DNA of 64,000 bases from Lepas anatifera (GCA_034440635.1 JAOTON010002201.1:402993-466992), one strand, 5' to 3'. Positions 31,901 through 45,410 are shown, numbered from the stretch's first letter. Made by a program: numbers and translations. Notes: generated from the letters alone by a model not told the origin.

Positions 31901-34470
31901 GATTGACAGGCGAGTTTTTTCAGCAGTTTGATACTTATAACAACGCAGTGTTGGAGTTTTAGGTTTTGTGTTCTCATTATGGCTCCATTCAATCCCCTGT
32001 CTCGGCCCATGTTTTCCTAAATTAGCATGTCTCTGCATACTGCACCACGCTTGCCCTCTGTTCATATCATCAAAGAAATAAACACACGCATAATGTTTGT
32101 TTTGTTAAGCAAAGACTGGGCATGACGAGAAGAAAGGAGATACAATATAAAATATGATGGGTTTTCCGACGGTATTTCACCTATACCTGCAGATTTTCAC
32201 CCAATTCAGCCTATTTGTTACCGAGTTATGCCCCAGCTCGAGACCTCAGCCCCACCACCGAACTGATGTCCTGGATCTGCCCATGATCGAGCTCCTTACC
32301 CCACCCCCTTACATATGTCCTGGATCTGCCTATTCTCGAACTGCGTAGCCCCACCTCTATACTGCCCTGGATCCGCCTATGCTTGAACTCCTTAGCCCCT
32401 ACCCCTACTGATGTCCTGGATCCGCCTATGCTCAAGCTCCCGAGCCCTACCCACGTACTGATGTCCTGAATCCGCTTATGCTCGAGCTCCTTAGCTCCAC
32501 CCCCGTAATGATGTCCTGGATCCGCCTATGTTTTAACTCATTAGCCCCTACCTGTTTTAACTCTTTAGCCCCTTGATGTCCTGGATCCTTTTATGCTCGA
32601 GCTCCTTAGCCCCACCCCCGTACTGATGTCTTAGATCCGCCTATACTCGAGCCTCTTACCCCAGCCCCATACTGGTGTCCTGGATCCGCCTCTGCTCGAG
32701 CTCCTTAGCCCGACACCCATACTGATGTCCTGGATTCGCCTATGCTCGAGCTCCTTAGCCCCACCTCCGTACAGATGTCCTGGATCCGCCTATGCTGGAT
32801 CTCCTTAGCCCAATCCCCGTACCGATATGCTGGATCCGCCTATGCTCAAACTCCTTAGCCTCTACCCCCGTACTTATATCCTGGCTCCGCTTATGCTCGA
32901 GCTCCTTAGCCCCACCCCCGTACTGATGTCCTTGATCCGCCTATGCTCGAACTCTTTAGCCCCTACCCCTGTGCTGACGTCCTGGATCCGCTTATGCTTG
33001 AGCTCCTTAGCCCCACCTCTGTACTGATGTCCTTTATCCGCCTATACTCGAACCCCTTAGCCCCACCCCCGTACTGATGCCCTGGATCCGCCTATGCTCG
33101 AGCTCCTTAGCCCCACCCCCGAACTGATGTCTTGGATCTGCCTATGCTCGAACTCCGTAGCCCCACCTCCGTACTGCCCTGGATTCGCCTATACTCGAAC
33201 TCTAGCCCCTACCACCCTACTATTGTCCTGGATCCGCCTATGCTGGAACGCCCGAGCCCCACCACCGTACTGATGTCCTAGATCCGCCTATGCTCGAGCT
33301 CCTTAGCCCCACCCCCGTACTGAGGCCTGGATCTGCCTTTGCTGGAGCTCCTTAGCCCCACCCCCGTACTGATGTCCTGGATCCGCCTATGCTCGAACTT
33401 TTTAGCCCCACCTCCGTACTGATGTCCTGGATCCGCCTATGCTCGAACTCCTTAGCCCCTACCCCCTACTGATGTCCTGGATCCGCCTATGCTCGAGCTC
33501 CTTACCCCACCTTCTTACTGATGTCCTGCATCCGCCTATGCTCGAACTCCGTAGCCCCTACCCCCCCCACTGATGTCCTGAATCCGCCTTTACTCGAGCT
33601 CCGGAGCCACACCCCCGAACTGATGTCCTGGATCTGCCTATGCTCGAACTCCGTTGCCCCACCTTCGTACTGCCCTGGATTCGCCTATACTCGAACTCTT
33701 TAGCCCCTACCACCCTACTAATGTCCTGGATCCGCCTATGCTGGAACGCCCGAGCCCCACCACTGTACTGATGTCCTAGATCCGCCTATGCTCGAGCTCC
33801 CGAGCCCCACCCCCGTACTGATCAGCTGAATCTGCTTATGCTCGAGCTTCTTAGCCCCACCCCCGTACTGATGTCCTGGATCCGCCTATGCTCGAAATCT
33901 TTAGCCCCTACCCACGTGCTGATGTCCTGGATCCGCTTATGCTCGAGCTTCTTAGCCTCACCCCCGTACTGATGTCCTTGATCCGCCTATACTCAAGCCC
34001 TTTAGCCCCACCGCCGTACTGATGTCCTAGATCCGCCTCTGCTCGAGCTCCTTAGCCCCACACCTATACTGATGTCCTGGATCAGCCTATGCTCGAGCTC
34101 CTTATCTCCACCCCCGTACAGATGTCCTAGATCCGCCTATGCTCGATCTCCTTAGCCCCATCCCCGTACTGATATCCTGGATCCGCCTATGCTCGAACTC
34201 CGTAGCCCCTACCCCCTACTGATGTCCTGGATCCGCCTATGCTGGAACTCCCGAGTCTCACCCCGTACTGATGTCCTGAATCCGCTAATGCTCAGCTGCT
34301 TAGCCCCATCCCCGTACTAATGTCCTGGATCCGCCTATGCTCTAACTCCCTAGCCCGACCCTCGTACTGATGTCCTGGGTCTGCCTATGCTCGAACTCTT
34401 TAGCCCCTACCCCCATGCTGATGTCCTGGATCCGCTTATGCTCGAGCTCCTTACCCCCACACCCGTAACG
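31901..34470 (+). repeat. Leader plus array 2 of the ~50-bp satellite
   Basis: Leader to about 32,235, then satellite units as in array 1 with the same order of unit variants, including the unusual 'ttttaactctttagcccct' unit near 32,540. The shared order shows that whole arrays were duplicated as blocks rather than grown independently. Confidence 0.85.
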
Positions 34471-34497
34471 ACCCCACCTCCGTGCCCCCCGAAACGA

Positions 34498-34675
34498 CAT
34501 AGGCGGATCCAAGGGGGAAAGGGGATAGGTGCCCCCCATAGAATCTTAGCGCCCCCTGAAATTGTCCCGGAAACCCCTGGAAAGTTCGATGGCACCCTGC
34601 ACCTCCGATGGTCGATTGGGGGTTGGGGAGGAGGATAGGGGAGAAGGGTGAGGGGGGGGCACCTAGCCTACTTAT
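34498..34675. mobile_element. Internally deleted hAT-like MITE after array 2
   Basis: Same left end as 30,229 (CATAGGCGGATCCAAGGGGG), but the middle about 230 bp is missing and it passes directly to 'ggtcgattgggggttggg'. Confidence 0.6.
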
Positions 34676-36285
34676 TCCCTGGATCCACCCATGGTCCAAA
34701 AACAGAAACATAGTACTCTTATTGTAAACTCGGACTTTTACGGTACTCTAATTACTTGTGATGCATTATGGGTAGTATTCGGTACTTTTTTACCAGACCA
34801 TAAATAAACAGAAACGGCCGCGCCGATCGCCGGCGTTGCCGCGGCGTGGACGCAGGGGTGACGCGTGGTGATTTGCTACAACGTTGCGTGGAGAAACGGC
34901 ATGTTTGTAAAGGTAACTTGGTGTTTCATTGATATCTATGCAGATGGAATGTCGACATATGTCTCTTACCTAGCTGCATGCAAAATTTCATTTCCCTCCA
35001 ATGACTCTAACCACCCTAAACCCCGGTGTGAAGCAAAAATGAACTGATAAAATTACCACTTTGAAATGTATTTTACGGCTTATAGCGCGGAAGCCGTAAG
35101 AGATAAGTGGGGGTATGAGTGAGAAAAATGACGGCAACGAAGTTTTCTATCCAGCCGTGTTAAGTTCAATACCGTAGCTAGCATGGTCTGGAAACCAGGG
35201 GGCTGAGAATAAAAATTTTAAAAACTTATATTTTATTTTTGCCTATAAAATAAAAAGTTTCAGTCTGAAAGTTTTTATCTCTAAATATATAATAAAGGAG
35301 GCTATTCTCTCTTTTTATCTGAAATGGGAACTAATTTTTATCAATTAGATCGGAAGATATAAGGGTTTGAATGATATTTTGGGAAATGCAGACCTTCACG
35401 GAATGGGCCAAAAAGGACCCTTAAATTTTCTTTTTTGTTTTGTTTCTGTGTTTGTGCAGTACTGCACAAACCGGCCTTTAAGTTGATATTTGACTCAGAA
35501 CCTGAACTGCTGTAGCTTCAGATATTTCGAGCCTGTAGTTTAGACCATGAGTTTTATGCCAAATTTAGGGTGCAAAGTTTAAAAGCTAATTTAGAGCCCT
35601 AAATTTAAAGCTTTTTCTTTCCAACTTTTTGTGTGAACTACAAATTTCCGTGATGTAAAAGGGTGCAAGTTTCAAGAGTCTAGATGAATTAGCAAAAAAT
35701 AGAAAAATAAAAGTTAAAAATTACATAATGCAAAATTCTGGGCAAAATTTTGAAAATTTTGAAAATTGACAACCGTGGTGCTTATTCATTTGGAAGTGCC
35801 TTCTATCCACAAAAGTTTTAGGTCTCTGATACCAGCGCTCAGAACAGACAACAACAACAACAACAACCTCGGCCTGCGGCCTCGGCAAGTGCCGCTCCGG
35901 CGCAGGAGAAGCCGGTGACAATGTACGTTAGGCAAACAGTTCGATTGACAGGCCAGTGTTTTCAGCAGTATGATACTTATCCCAACGCAATGTTGGGATT
36001 TTAGGTCTTGTTTTCTCATTATGAGTCCATTCAATCCCTTGTGTAAGCCCATGTTTTCCTAAATCAGCATGTCTCTGCACACTGTGCCACGTTTGCCCTC
36101 TGTTAATGTCATCACATAAATAAACACACGTATAATGTTTGTTTTGTTAAGCAAAGCCCGGGCATGACCAGAAGAAAGGAGACACAATATAAACTATGAT
36201 GGGTTTGCCGACCGTATTTCACCTATACCTGCATATTTTCACCCAATGCAGCCTATTTGTTACCGAGTTAGCTTCGGTAACCCTA
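34676..36285 (+). repeat. P block 3 with R motif and alternative leader
   Basis: Near-identical to the block at 43,800-45,410. The leader after the R motif (35,868-35,930) differs from that of the array-bearing units at many bases ('aggcaaacagttcg', 'cttatcccaacgc') and is followed by non-satellite sequence. Confidence 0.75.
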
Positions 36286-36982
36286 TGTCCTAGTCCAGGG
36301 CAGTTTAATAACGGGTACTTCAAAGTTTTGTACCCAAAGTGATCAGAATCATAGTTTAGTACCAGTTTTAGTATAGTATACTAGGAATATGCCAAAAATA
36401 ATACTAGTTTAGTACATTGATATAAGGTAAACACAAACGGCTGCAGCTGGTGACTGTGGTATTTGTTTGTACCCAAAACAGGATGGAGAAGCAGTGCATC
36501 ACATATGCTATTCGAATTATTTTTCGTGTTGTTTTGTCATGTCGGTATTGAGCAGAGGTGCGATGTCGGCCGGTAGCGTACGCGACCAGTAAATTAATAC
36601 GACTACGTAGCGGGCGTAAGCGGATCCAGGGTCGCAGATCGGAGGGGCATGTTACGGGGGGCGCCATCCAGATCAAGGGGGCGGCACTTTTGGCCGACAA
36701 AACCTATCATGTGCATGTCAAATTCTATAGCGGTGCGCCGATTCTTGCATCGGGGGGAGGGGGTGCGGTGACATTTCAGGGGGCACCATCGACCCCACAG
36801 AGCACCGCCATGAACATTTGAGAGGACGCCGAGGGTTGATTCATTGTCCCTTTTATTAGGACAGGGGCGGATCTAGGCCATACGTTTGGGGAAGGCAATC
36901 TCAGGAAACATTGCGAACATGGTGTCGTTTCGATGACAATCGGCTGAAAGTGGGTACAATTCAGTCACTTTGGGGACCATGG

Positions 36983-37600
36983 CAGGGGCGGATGCAGAAT
37001 TTTCTCAAAAAGAGGCTCGGTTTTCAATTGTAGGGGCCCCCGCTCGTGGTTTTCATTTTTCATAAATTGGGCGTTAAAAGTGAATAAATCATCAGGGTGG
37101 TGTGTATTTAAACGTACTTATTAAATAAAGTTTGATACTTTTGGGGGACTCCAGGCCAGCTATTGGGACCTCCGAGACCAGTATCCGTGGCGTTTGGGCT
37201 CCTTGAATTTACCTAAGAAACGCCCACTGAACATAAAGGGAGCCCCCTGCTTCATAGGCGGATCCAGAATTGCCAATCAGGGGAGGGGGCGCCATCCGTT
37301 CCGGTAGGCACCATTTTTGAACGGTAAAATCTATCAGGTGGGCGGAAAATTCTATCGGTAGGCGCCGATTTTCGCATCCTGGTGGGGATAGGAAGCGACA
37401 TTTTAGGGGGCACCATCGACCCCTCAGGGGGGCACCGTGATCATTTCAGGGGGCGCCGAGGGTCGATCGGGGGGGCACGTTTCCCCCTTGTCCCCCCTGG
37501 ATCTGCCTATGCCCTGCGGAGGGCCTTTTGTCGTGCTCAAGGCCAGGCTAACGGTACGCGGTCGCCCTCATCATCTACCATCCCCTTAGATCCGCCCCTG
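36983..37600. mobile_element. hAT-type element, 618 bp, with imperfect 8-bp duplication
   Basis: Ends CAGGGGCGGATGCAG and GATCCGCCCCTG. Flanks GACCATGG and GAACATGA agree at six of eight positions. A smaller MITE is nested inside it. Duplicate at about 46,105-46,722. Pairing with the left end at 36,862 is a possible alternative, although flanking TATTAGGA does not match. Confidence 0.5.
37253..37511. mobile_element. 259-bp MITE, type member of the CATAGGCGGATCC family
   Basis: CATAGGCGGATCCAG opens and CTGGATCTGCCTATG closes it. Flanks CCCTGCTT and CCCTGCGG share the first six bases. The interior carries the GC-block signature seen at 866, 7690, 30,229 and 38,760. Duplicate at about 46,375-46,633. 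Confidence 0.6.
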
Positions 37601-39085
37601 GAACATGACGTATTTACTGCTGGATCCGCCTCTGCACTAGGCAAAAGCATCCCTTAGAGCTAAAAGCATGAAGGGCGCAAAGTTGCATGAATTTCAAGCG
37701 AATACATTGTGTTTTGCACATTCGGACTTTATCAAAAGTTTGGCCGCTTCTAGGATTCCAACCCACGCCTGAAAATGAAACCAAAACATGGGACTGGTTT
37801 TCACCGTCTAGCTCTCTGGTTAATGTCAGGGCTGGCGGTTTTGACCCCGGAAATGAAAAGAAAAATGTCCTGGCGTCCATTTGAACTGCTTTTCGTGAAC
37901 CTGCGCCTGGTTTAAGATACCCTGCCGAGGCTCTAGATTGCAAGCTTTTAACATGTGTTCCCTATGGACTAGTCGAAAATGCCAGCCGTTTAGTAGGAAA
38001 AACTTTGAGCCCCCCCGGTCCTAGTCCGCATGAGCAGTAACGTCTGCAGTGAATGAGAGCAAAGATACCGTTATAATTGGCTGAAGCATGTTGGTATGCG
38101 GTGTGTTTGTCTCCTGGTCTAAATTATCCCTTATAGCCTATTATTCCTTAGAATTCCTACCGTGCATGTGCAGCACAGTACAGCGTCATAATGCCGCCAA
38201 TTGGGATTAGCAGATAGTATTCTGCTTTTACTCGCAAATTTTGAGCAAAATCGGTCGATTGGCTCCCGAGATAGCCTCAATGACCATAAAATCTAATGCG
38301 CATGCGCACTGACCTTTGTAGTTTTTAAGGGTGACAAAAAGTTTATGCTAAATTTAAGCATGTTGGCTCTCCTCTGTTCATTTCCTCCTCTGAAATATCC
38401 TCAACTTTAAGGCTTAATTTGATAATTTCTAATGCGCATGCGCAGAGCACTGCAACTTCAATTTGAATTTTTTGTTTTTATTCCGTGTAATTATCTTGTT
38501 CACAAAATTTGAAGGAAATCGACCCGTAGGTTGCTGAGATGGCCTCTGTTACACTTAGTTTCACTGCGCATGTGCAGTGACCTTTCATTGACCTGAAGAC
38601 CACATTCGAAATCTGCATGACCGATTGTCACTCATTGGTATGGTTGGATAACATGGAACAGAATGCAACGAGATTTATGTATCATTTATATGTCTAAACA
38701 CGGGGGCGGATACAAGGGGCGAGGCTAGGGGCTTAATCCCCCATGTGAAAAGTCCTACAGCTATGGCATAGGCGGAGGATGTTTCAAAGCAATGATCAGG
38801 ATGCTCAAAAGAATAGGTGAATTCAGGGTGGTGGGGGAGGGGGTATAGGGGGCACGTGCCCCCTTGATCGACCCTCGGCGCCCCTTGAAATGGCCACGGC
38901 GCCCCCTTAGACATTTGATGGCGCCGCTTGAAATGCCACTGCCCACCCCCTAAGATACGAATATCTGCGCCCATCGGAAAGATTTTGCGTCCACTTGATA
39001 GATTTTGCCGGTCAAAAGTGAGGCCCTCCGGTTCCGGATTACACCCCTTCCCCCGGGACGATTTCTCCCCTCTCGGAAATATTTG

Positions 39086-39555
39086 ATCCGCCTTTACTCG
39101 AGCCCCTTAGCCCCTCCCCCATACTGATGTCCTGGACCCGCCTATGCTCGAGCTCCTTAGCCCCACCTCCGTACTGATGTCCTGGGTCCGGCTATGCTTG
39201 AGCTCCTTAGCCCCACCCCTGAACTTATGTCCTGGATCCGCCTATGATCGAGCACCTTAGGCCCATCCCGGCACTGATGTTCTGGGTCCGCCTATGCTCC
39301 TTAGCCCCAACCCCGTACTGATGTCCTGGATCCGCCTATGCTCGAGGTCCTTAGCCCCACCACCTTACTGATGTCATGGATCCGCCTATGCCCGAGCTCT
39401 TTAGCCCAATACCTGTACTGATGTCCTGGATCCGCCTATGCTTGAGCTCCTTAGCCCCACCTGATAAGTTTTGCCGGTCAAAAGTGGCGTCCCCCTGGTC
39501 CGGATGGCCCCCCCCGGAGGTGCCCCCTTCCGATCGGCAATCCTGGATCCGCCTA
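39086..39555 (+). repeat. Array 3 (short) of the ~50-bp satellite
   Basis: About eight units of the CTGGATCCGCCTATG satellite, closing with a MITE end ('aatcctggatccgcctatgg'). Copy at 48,207-48,680. Confidence 0.85.
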
Positions 39556-39900
39556 TGGATAGATGATAAAATTTTATTGGACGGAAATAATATGACGGGT
39601 ATAACAAAGAGATTGACGCAAAAGCCCGAAGGCTTAAGTGGTGGGGCCTCTCTTCTCTCTCATAAAACACATCACTTTTTACCGTACGTATCACACACAT
39701 ACACAGTAAGATTTGGACACACATAAAGAAACAACAAAACACAACAAACCAAACAAGCAAACCAGTTCCTGACCACCATTTTGTTTTTTATTCGTCGCAA
39801 GTCGCCGCAGCGAGCGGGACCCCACCGCACGGCCGCCACCCGGCCGTCCGACTGATATGAACATCTAATAGACAATGCGCCCGCCGCACGAGTAGAGGAG
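39556..39900 (-). mobile_element. 3' end of a retroelement with AATAAA and UUCG hairpin
   Basis: On the minus strand the sequence runs toward 39,560 and ends CCAATAAAATTTTATCATC, a polyadenylation-type hexamer and A/T tail abutting the MITE terminus. About 40 bp earlier AAGCC-TTCG-GGCTT (39,622-39,635) forms a perfect five-pair stem with a UUCG tetraloop in the minus-strand RNA. Compact 3' hairpins near the tail are typical of LINE or SINE 3' ends. No coding frame supports a specific clade. Copy at 48,678-49,020. Confidence 0.4.
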
Positions 39901-41170
39901 CCGAAACGAGACAGACTACCCTGCCACCACCGGGCATTCGCGCTGGTCTATAGCATGCGTACATAGCTATAGTATCTGTCTCGCATAGCAGCTACCAGTG
40001 CGCCGCCCGCAGCCACGCTACGGCCGAACGGCGGGGTGAGGTTTCGAGCGGAAAACTTACTAGCATTGTGTATTACATTTAATTAAAGGTACACTGTTGT
40101 TGCTATGATATGCAACCTGTTGCGATGGCAAGATATGTCTTTCAACTAGCTTTTTGCCGAATTTCATCCACTTCCATCTATATTAACCATTCGAAATCCT
40201 GGTGTGAAGCAAAAATGAACCGATAAAATTACCACCTTTAAATGTATTTTACGGCTGATAGCGCGGAAGCCGTAAGAGATAAGTGGGGGGTATGAGTGAG
40301 AAAAATGACGGCAACGAAGTTTTCTATCCAGCCGTGTTATATTCAATACCGTAGCTATCACGGTCTGGAAACCAGGGGGCTGAGAATAAAAATTTTAAAA
40401 ACTTATATTTTATTTTTGCCTCTAAAATAAAAAGTTTCAGTCTGAAAGTTTTTATCTCTAAATATATATTAAAGGAGGCTATTCTCTTTTATTATCTGAA
40501 ATGGGAACTAATTTATCTTAATTAGATCGGAAGATATAAGGGTTTGACTGATATTTTGGGAAATGCAGACCTTCGCAGAATGGGCCAAAAAAGACCCTTA
40601 AATTTCCGTTTTTGTTTTGTTTCTGTGTTTGTGCAGTACTGCACAAATCGGCCTTTAAATTGGTATTTGACTCAGAACCTGAACTGCTGTAGCTTCAGAT
40701 ATTTCGAGCCTGTAGTTTAGACTATGAGTTTTATGCCAAATTTAGGGTGCAAAGTTTAAAAGCTAATTTGGAGCCTTAAATTTATGACTTTTTCTTTCAA
40801 ACTTTTTGTGTGATCTACAAATTTCCCTGATGTAAAAGGGTGCAAGTTTGAAGACTGTAGATGAATTAGGAAAAAATAGAAAAATAAAAGTTAAAAATCA
40901 CATAATGCAAAATTCTGGGCAAAATTTTGAAAATTTTGAAAATTGACAACCGTGGTGCTTATTCATTTGGAAGTGCCTTCTATCCACAAAAGTTTTAGGT
41001 CTCTGATACCAGCGCTCAGAACAGACAACAACAGACGACGAGACCGGAAAAACTGTCAGAATAGAAGCCGTTTCTTACTTCGTTCGTCACCGGCTTCTGA
41101 CAGACCTCGGCCTGCGGCCTCGGCAGGTGCCGCTCTGGCGCAGGAGAAGCCGGTGACAATGTACGTTAGC
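39901..41170 (+). repeat. P block 4 with extended R region
   Basis: The first part (to about 40,195) differs from blocks 2, 3 and 5; the rest matches them. Between (CAA)n and the R motif there is an extra segment (41,036-41,102) holding an inverted 13-mer: GTCACCGGCTTCT at 41,086-41,098 against AGAAGCCGGTGAC at 41,145-41,157. The 22-bp palindrome is present with one changed end base. Confidence 0.7.
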
Positions 41171-43590
41171 CAAACAGTTCGATTGACAGGCGAGTTTTTT
41201 CAGCAGTTTGATACTTATAACAACGCAATGTTGGAGTTTTAGGTTTTGTGTTCTCATTATGGCTCCATTTAATCCTCTGTCTAGGCCCATGTTTTCCTAA
41301 ATTAGCATGTCTCTGCATACTGCACCACGCTTGCCCTCTGTTCATATCATCAAAGAAATAAACACACGCATAATGTTTGTTTTGTTAAGCAAAGACTGGG
41401 CATGACGAGAAGAAAGGAGATACAATATAAAATATGATGGGTTTTCCGACGGTAATTCACCTATACCTGCAGATTTTCACCCAATTCAGCCTATTTGTTC
41501 CCGAGTTATGCCCCAGCTCGAGACCTCAGCCCCACCACCGAACTGATGTCCTGGATCCGCACATGCTCGAGCTCCTTACGCCACCCCCTTACATATGTCC
41601 TGGATCTGCCTATGCTCGAACTCCGTAGCCCCACCTCTATACTGCCCTGGATCCGCCTATGCTTGAACTCCTTAGCCCCTACCCTACTGATGTCCTGGAT
41701 CCGCCTATGCTCGAGCTCCCGAGCCCCACCCACGTACTAATGTCCTGAATCCGCTTATGCTCGAGCTCCTTAGCCCCACCCCCGTAATGATGTCCTGGAT
41801 CCGCTTATTTTTTAACTCTTTAGCCCCTACCTGTTTTAACTCTTTGGCCCCTTGATGTCCTGGATCCGCTTATGCTCGAGCTCCTTAGCCCCACCCCCGT
41901 ACTGATGTCTTAGATCCGCCTATACTCGAGCCTCTTAGCCCAGCTCCGTACTGGTGTCCTGGATCCGCCTCTGCTCGAGCTCCTTAGCCCGACGCCCATA
42001 CTGATGTCCTGGATCCGCCTATGCTCGAGCTCCTTAGCCCCACCTCCGTACAGATGTCCTGGATCCGCCTATGCTGGATCTCCTTAGCCCAATCCCCGTA
42101 CCGATATGCTGGATCCGCTTATGCTCGAGCTCCTTAGCCCCACCCCCCTACTGATGTCCTGGATCCGCCTATGCTTGAGCTCCTTAGCCCCACCTCTGTA
42201 CTGATGTCCTTTATCCGCCTATACTCGAACCCCTTAGCCCCCCCCCCCGTACTGATGCCCTGGATCCGCCTCTGCTCGAGCTCCTTAGCCCCACAACCAT
42301 ACTGATGTCCTGGATCCGCCTATGCTCCAGCTCTTTAGCCCCACCCCCGTACAGATGTCCTGGATCCACCTATGCTCGATCTCCTTAGCCTCACCCCCGT
42401 ACTGATGTCCTGGATCCGCCTTTACTCGAGCTCCGGAGCCACACCCCTGCACTGATGTCCTGGATCCGCCTATGCTCGAGCTCCTTAGCCCCACCCCCGA
42501 ACTGATGTCCTGGATCTGCCTATGCTCGAACTCCGTAGCCCCACCTCCGTACTGCCCTGGATTCGCCTATACTCAAACTCTTTAGCCCCTACCACCCTAC
42601 TATTGTCCTGGATCCGCCTATGCTGGAACGCCCGAGCCCCACCACCGTACTGATGTCCTAGATCCGCCTATGCTCGAGCTCCTTAGCCTTACCCCCGTAC
42701 TGAGGCCTGGATCCGCCTTTGCTGGAGCTCCTTAGCCCCGACCCCGTACTGATGTCCTGGATCCGCCTATGCTCGAACTTTTTAGCCCCACCTCCGTACT
42801 GATGTCCTGGATCCGCCTATGCTCGAACTCCTTAGCCTCTACCCCCTACTGATGTCCTGGATCCGCCTATGCTCGAGCTCCTTACCCCACCTTCTTACTG
42901 ATGTCCTGGATCCGCCTATGCTCGAACTCCGTAGCCCCTACCCCGCCCACTGATGTCCTGGATCCGCCTTTACTCGAGCTCCGGAGCCACACCCCTGCAC
43001 TGATGTCCTGGATCCGCCTATGCTCGAGCTCCTTAGCCCCACCCCCGAACTGATGTCCTGGATCTGCCTATGCTTGAACTCCGTAGCCCCACCTCCGTAC
43101 TGCCCTGGATTCGCCTATACTCGAACTCTTCAGCCCCTACCACCCTACTAATGTCCTGGATCCGCCTATGCTGGAACGCCCGAGCCCCACGACCGTACTG
43201 ATGTCCTAGATCCGCCTATGCTCGAGCTCCTGAGCCCCACCCCCGTACTGATCAGCTGAATCCGCTTATGCTCGAGCTTCTTAGCCCCACTCCCGTACTG
43301 ATGTCCTGGATCCGCCTATGCTCGAACTCTTTAGCCCCTACCCACGTGCTGATGTCCTGGATCCGCTTATGCTCGAGGTCCTTAGCCTCACCCCCGTACT
43401 AATGTCCTTGATCCGCTTATACTCAAGCCCTTTAGCCCCACCGCCGTACTGATGTCCTAGATCCTGCTCTGCTCGAGCTCCTTAGCCCCACACCCATACT
43501 GATGTCCTGGATCAGCCTATGCTCGAGCTCCTTATCTCCACCCCCGTACAGATGTCCTAGATCCGCCTATGCTCGATCTCCTTACCCCCA
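41171..43590 (+). repeat. Leader plus array 4 of the ~50-bp satellite
   Basis: Same leader and unit order as array 2, with small deletions that reduce the offset between copies from about 9,280 bp (leader) to 9,131 bp (next P block). Confidence 0.85.
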
Positions 43591-45410
43591 CACCCGTAAC
43601 GACCCCACCTCCGTGCCCCCCCGAAACGACATAGGCGGATCCAAGGGGGAAAGGGAACAGGTGCCCCCAATAGAATCTTAGCGCCCCCTGAAATTGTCCC
43701 GGAAACCCCTGGAAAGTTCGATGGCACCCTGCACCTCCGATGATCAATTGGGGGTTGGGGAGGGGATGGGGGGAGAAGGGTGAGAGGGGGCACCTAGCCT
43801 ACTTATTCCCTGGATCCACCCATGGTCCAAAAACAGAAACATAATACTCTTATTGTAAACTCGGACTATTACGGTACTCTAATTACTTGTGATGCATTAT
43901 GGGTAGTATTCGGTACTTTTTTACCAGACCATAAATAAACAGAAACGGCCGCGCCGATCGCCGGCATTGCCGCGGCGTGGACGCAGGGGTGACGCGTGGT
44001 GATTTGCTACAACGTTGCGTGGAGAAACGGCATGTTTGTAAAGGTAACTTGGTGTTTCATTGATATCTATGCAGATGGAATGTCGACATATGTCTCTTAC
44101 CTAGCTGCATGCAAAATTGTATTTCCCCTCAATGACTCTAACCACCCTAAACCCCGGTGTGAAGCAAAAATGAACTGATAAAATTACCACTTTGAAATGT
44201 ATTTTACGGCTTATAGCGCGGAAGCCGTAAGAGATAAGTGGGGGTATGAGTGAGAAAAATGACGGCAACGAAGTTTTCTATCCAGCCGTGTTAAGTTCAA
44301 TACCGTAGCTATCATGGTCTGGAAACCAGGGGGCTGGGAATAAAAGTTTTAAAAACTTATATTTTATTTTTGCTTATAAAATAAAAAGTTTCAGTCTGAA
44401 AGTTTTTATCTCTAAATATATAATAAACGAGGCTATTCTCTCTTTTTATCTGAAATGGGAACTAATTTTTATCAATTAGATCGGAAGATATAAGGGTTTG
44501 AATGATATTTTGGGAAATGCAGACCTTCACGGAATGGGCCAAAAAGGACCCTTAAATTTCCGTTTTTGTTTTGTTTCTGTGTTTGTGCAGTACTGCACAA
44601 ACCGGCCTTTAAGTTGATATTTGACTCAGAACCTAAACTGCTGTAGCTTCAGATATTTCGAGCCTGTAGTTTAGACTATGAGTTTTATGCCAAATTTAGG
44701 GTGCAAAGTTTAAAAGCTAATTTGGAGCCTTAAATTTATGACTTTTTCTTTCAAACTTTTTGTGTGATCTACAAATTTCCCTGATGTAAAAGGGTGCAAG
44801 TTTGAAGAGTCTAGATGAATTAGCAAAAAATAGAAAAATAAAAGTTAAAAATCACTTAATGCAAAATTCTGGGCAAAATCTTAAAAATTTTGAAAATTGA
44901 CAACCGTGGTGCTTTTTCATTTGGAAGTGCCTTCTATCCACAAAAGTTTTAGGTCTCTGATACCAGCGCTCAGAACAGACAACAACAACAACCTCGGCCT
45001 GCGGCCTCGGCAAGTGCCGCTCCGGCGCAGGAGAAGCCGGTGACAATGTACGTTAGGCAAACAGTTCGATTGACAGGCCAGTGTTTTCAGCAGTATGATA
45101 CTTATCCCAACGCAATGTTGGGATTTTAGGTCTTGTTTTCTCATTATGAGTCCATTCAATCCCTTGTGGAAGCCCATGTTTTCCTAAATCAGCATGTCTC
45201 TGCACACTGTGCCACGTTTGCCCTCTGTTAATGTCATCACATAAATAAACACACGTATAATGTTTGTTTTGTTAAGCAAAGCCCGGGCATGACCAGAAGA
45301 AAGGAGACACAATATAAACTATGATGGGTTTGCCGACCGTATTTCACCTATACCTGCATATTTTCACCCAATGCAGCCTATTTGTTACCGAGTTAGCTTC
45401 GGTAACCCTA
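43591..45410 (+). repeat. Deleted MITE and P block 5 with R motif
   Basis: The MITE starts at about 43,629 (CATAGGCGGATCCAAGGGGG). The P block follows and matches 34,676-36,285 at an offset of 9,125-9,131 bp, including the GC-rich start, the palindrome and the alternative leader. Confidence 0.75.

Larger units (their letters stand above)
36286..39085. repeat. Non-satellite spacer of the 9.1-kb unit, copy 1
   Basis: Contains GC-block MITE pieces (36,600-36,840; 37,253-37,511; 38,760-39,070) and hAT-type ends at 36,862 and 36,983. It also has three GCGCATGCGCA-type palindromic phrases near 38,300, 38,435 and 38,565. The sequence recurs at 45,410-48,205 with only scattered differences. No gene is supported; the 109-codon minus ORF at 37,614 and its mirror are conserved only because the copies are recent. 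Confidence 0.7.

Noticed and set aside
37614..37943. 109-codon minus ORF conserved at 46,736-47,065
   Set aside because: Perfect conservation is explained by the recent 9.1-kb duplication; the opposite strand is equally open and no domain is visible.
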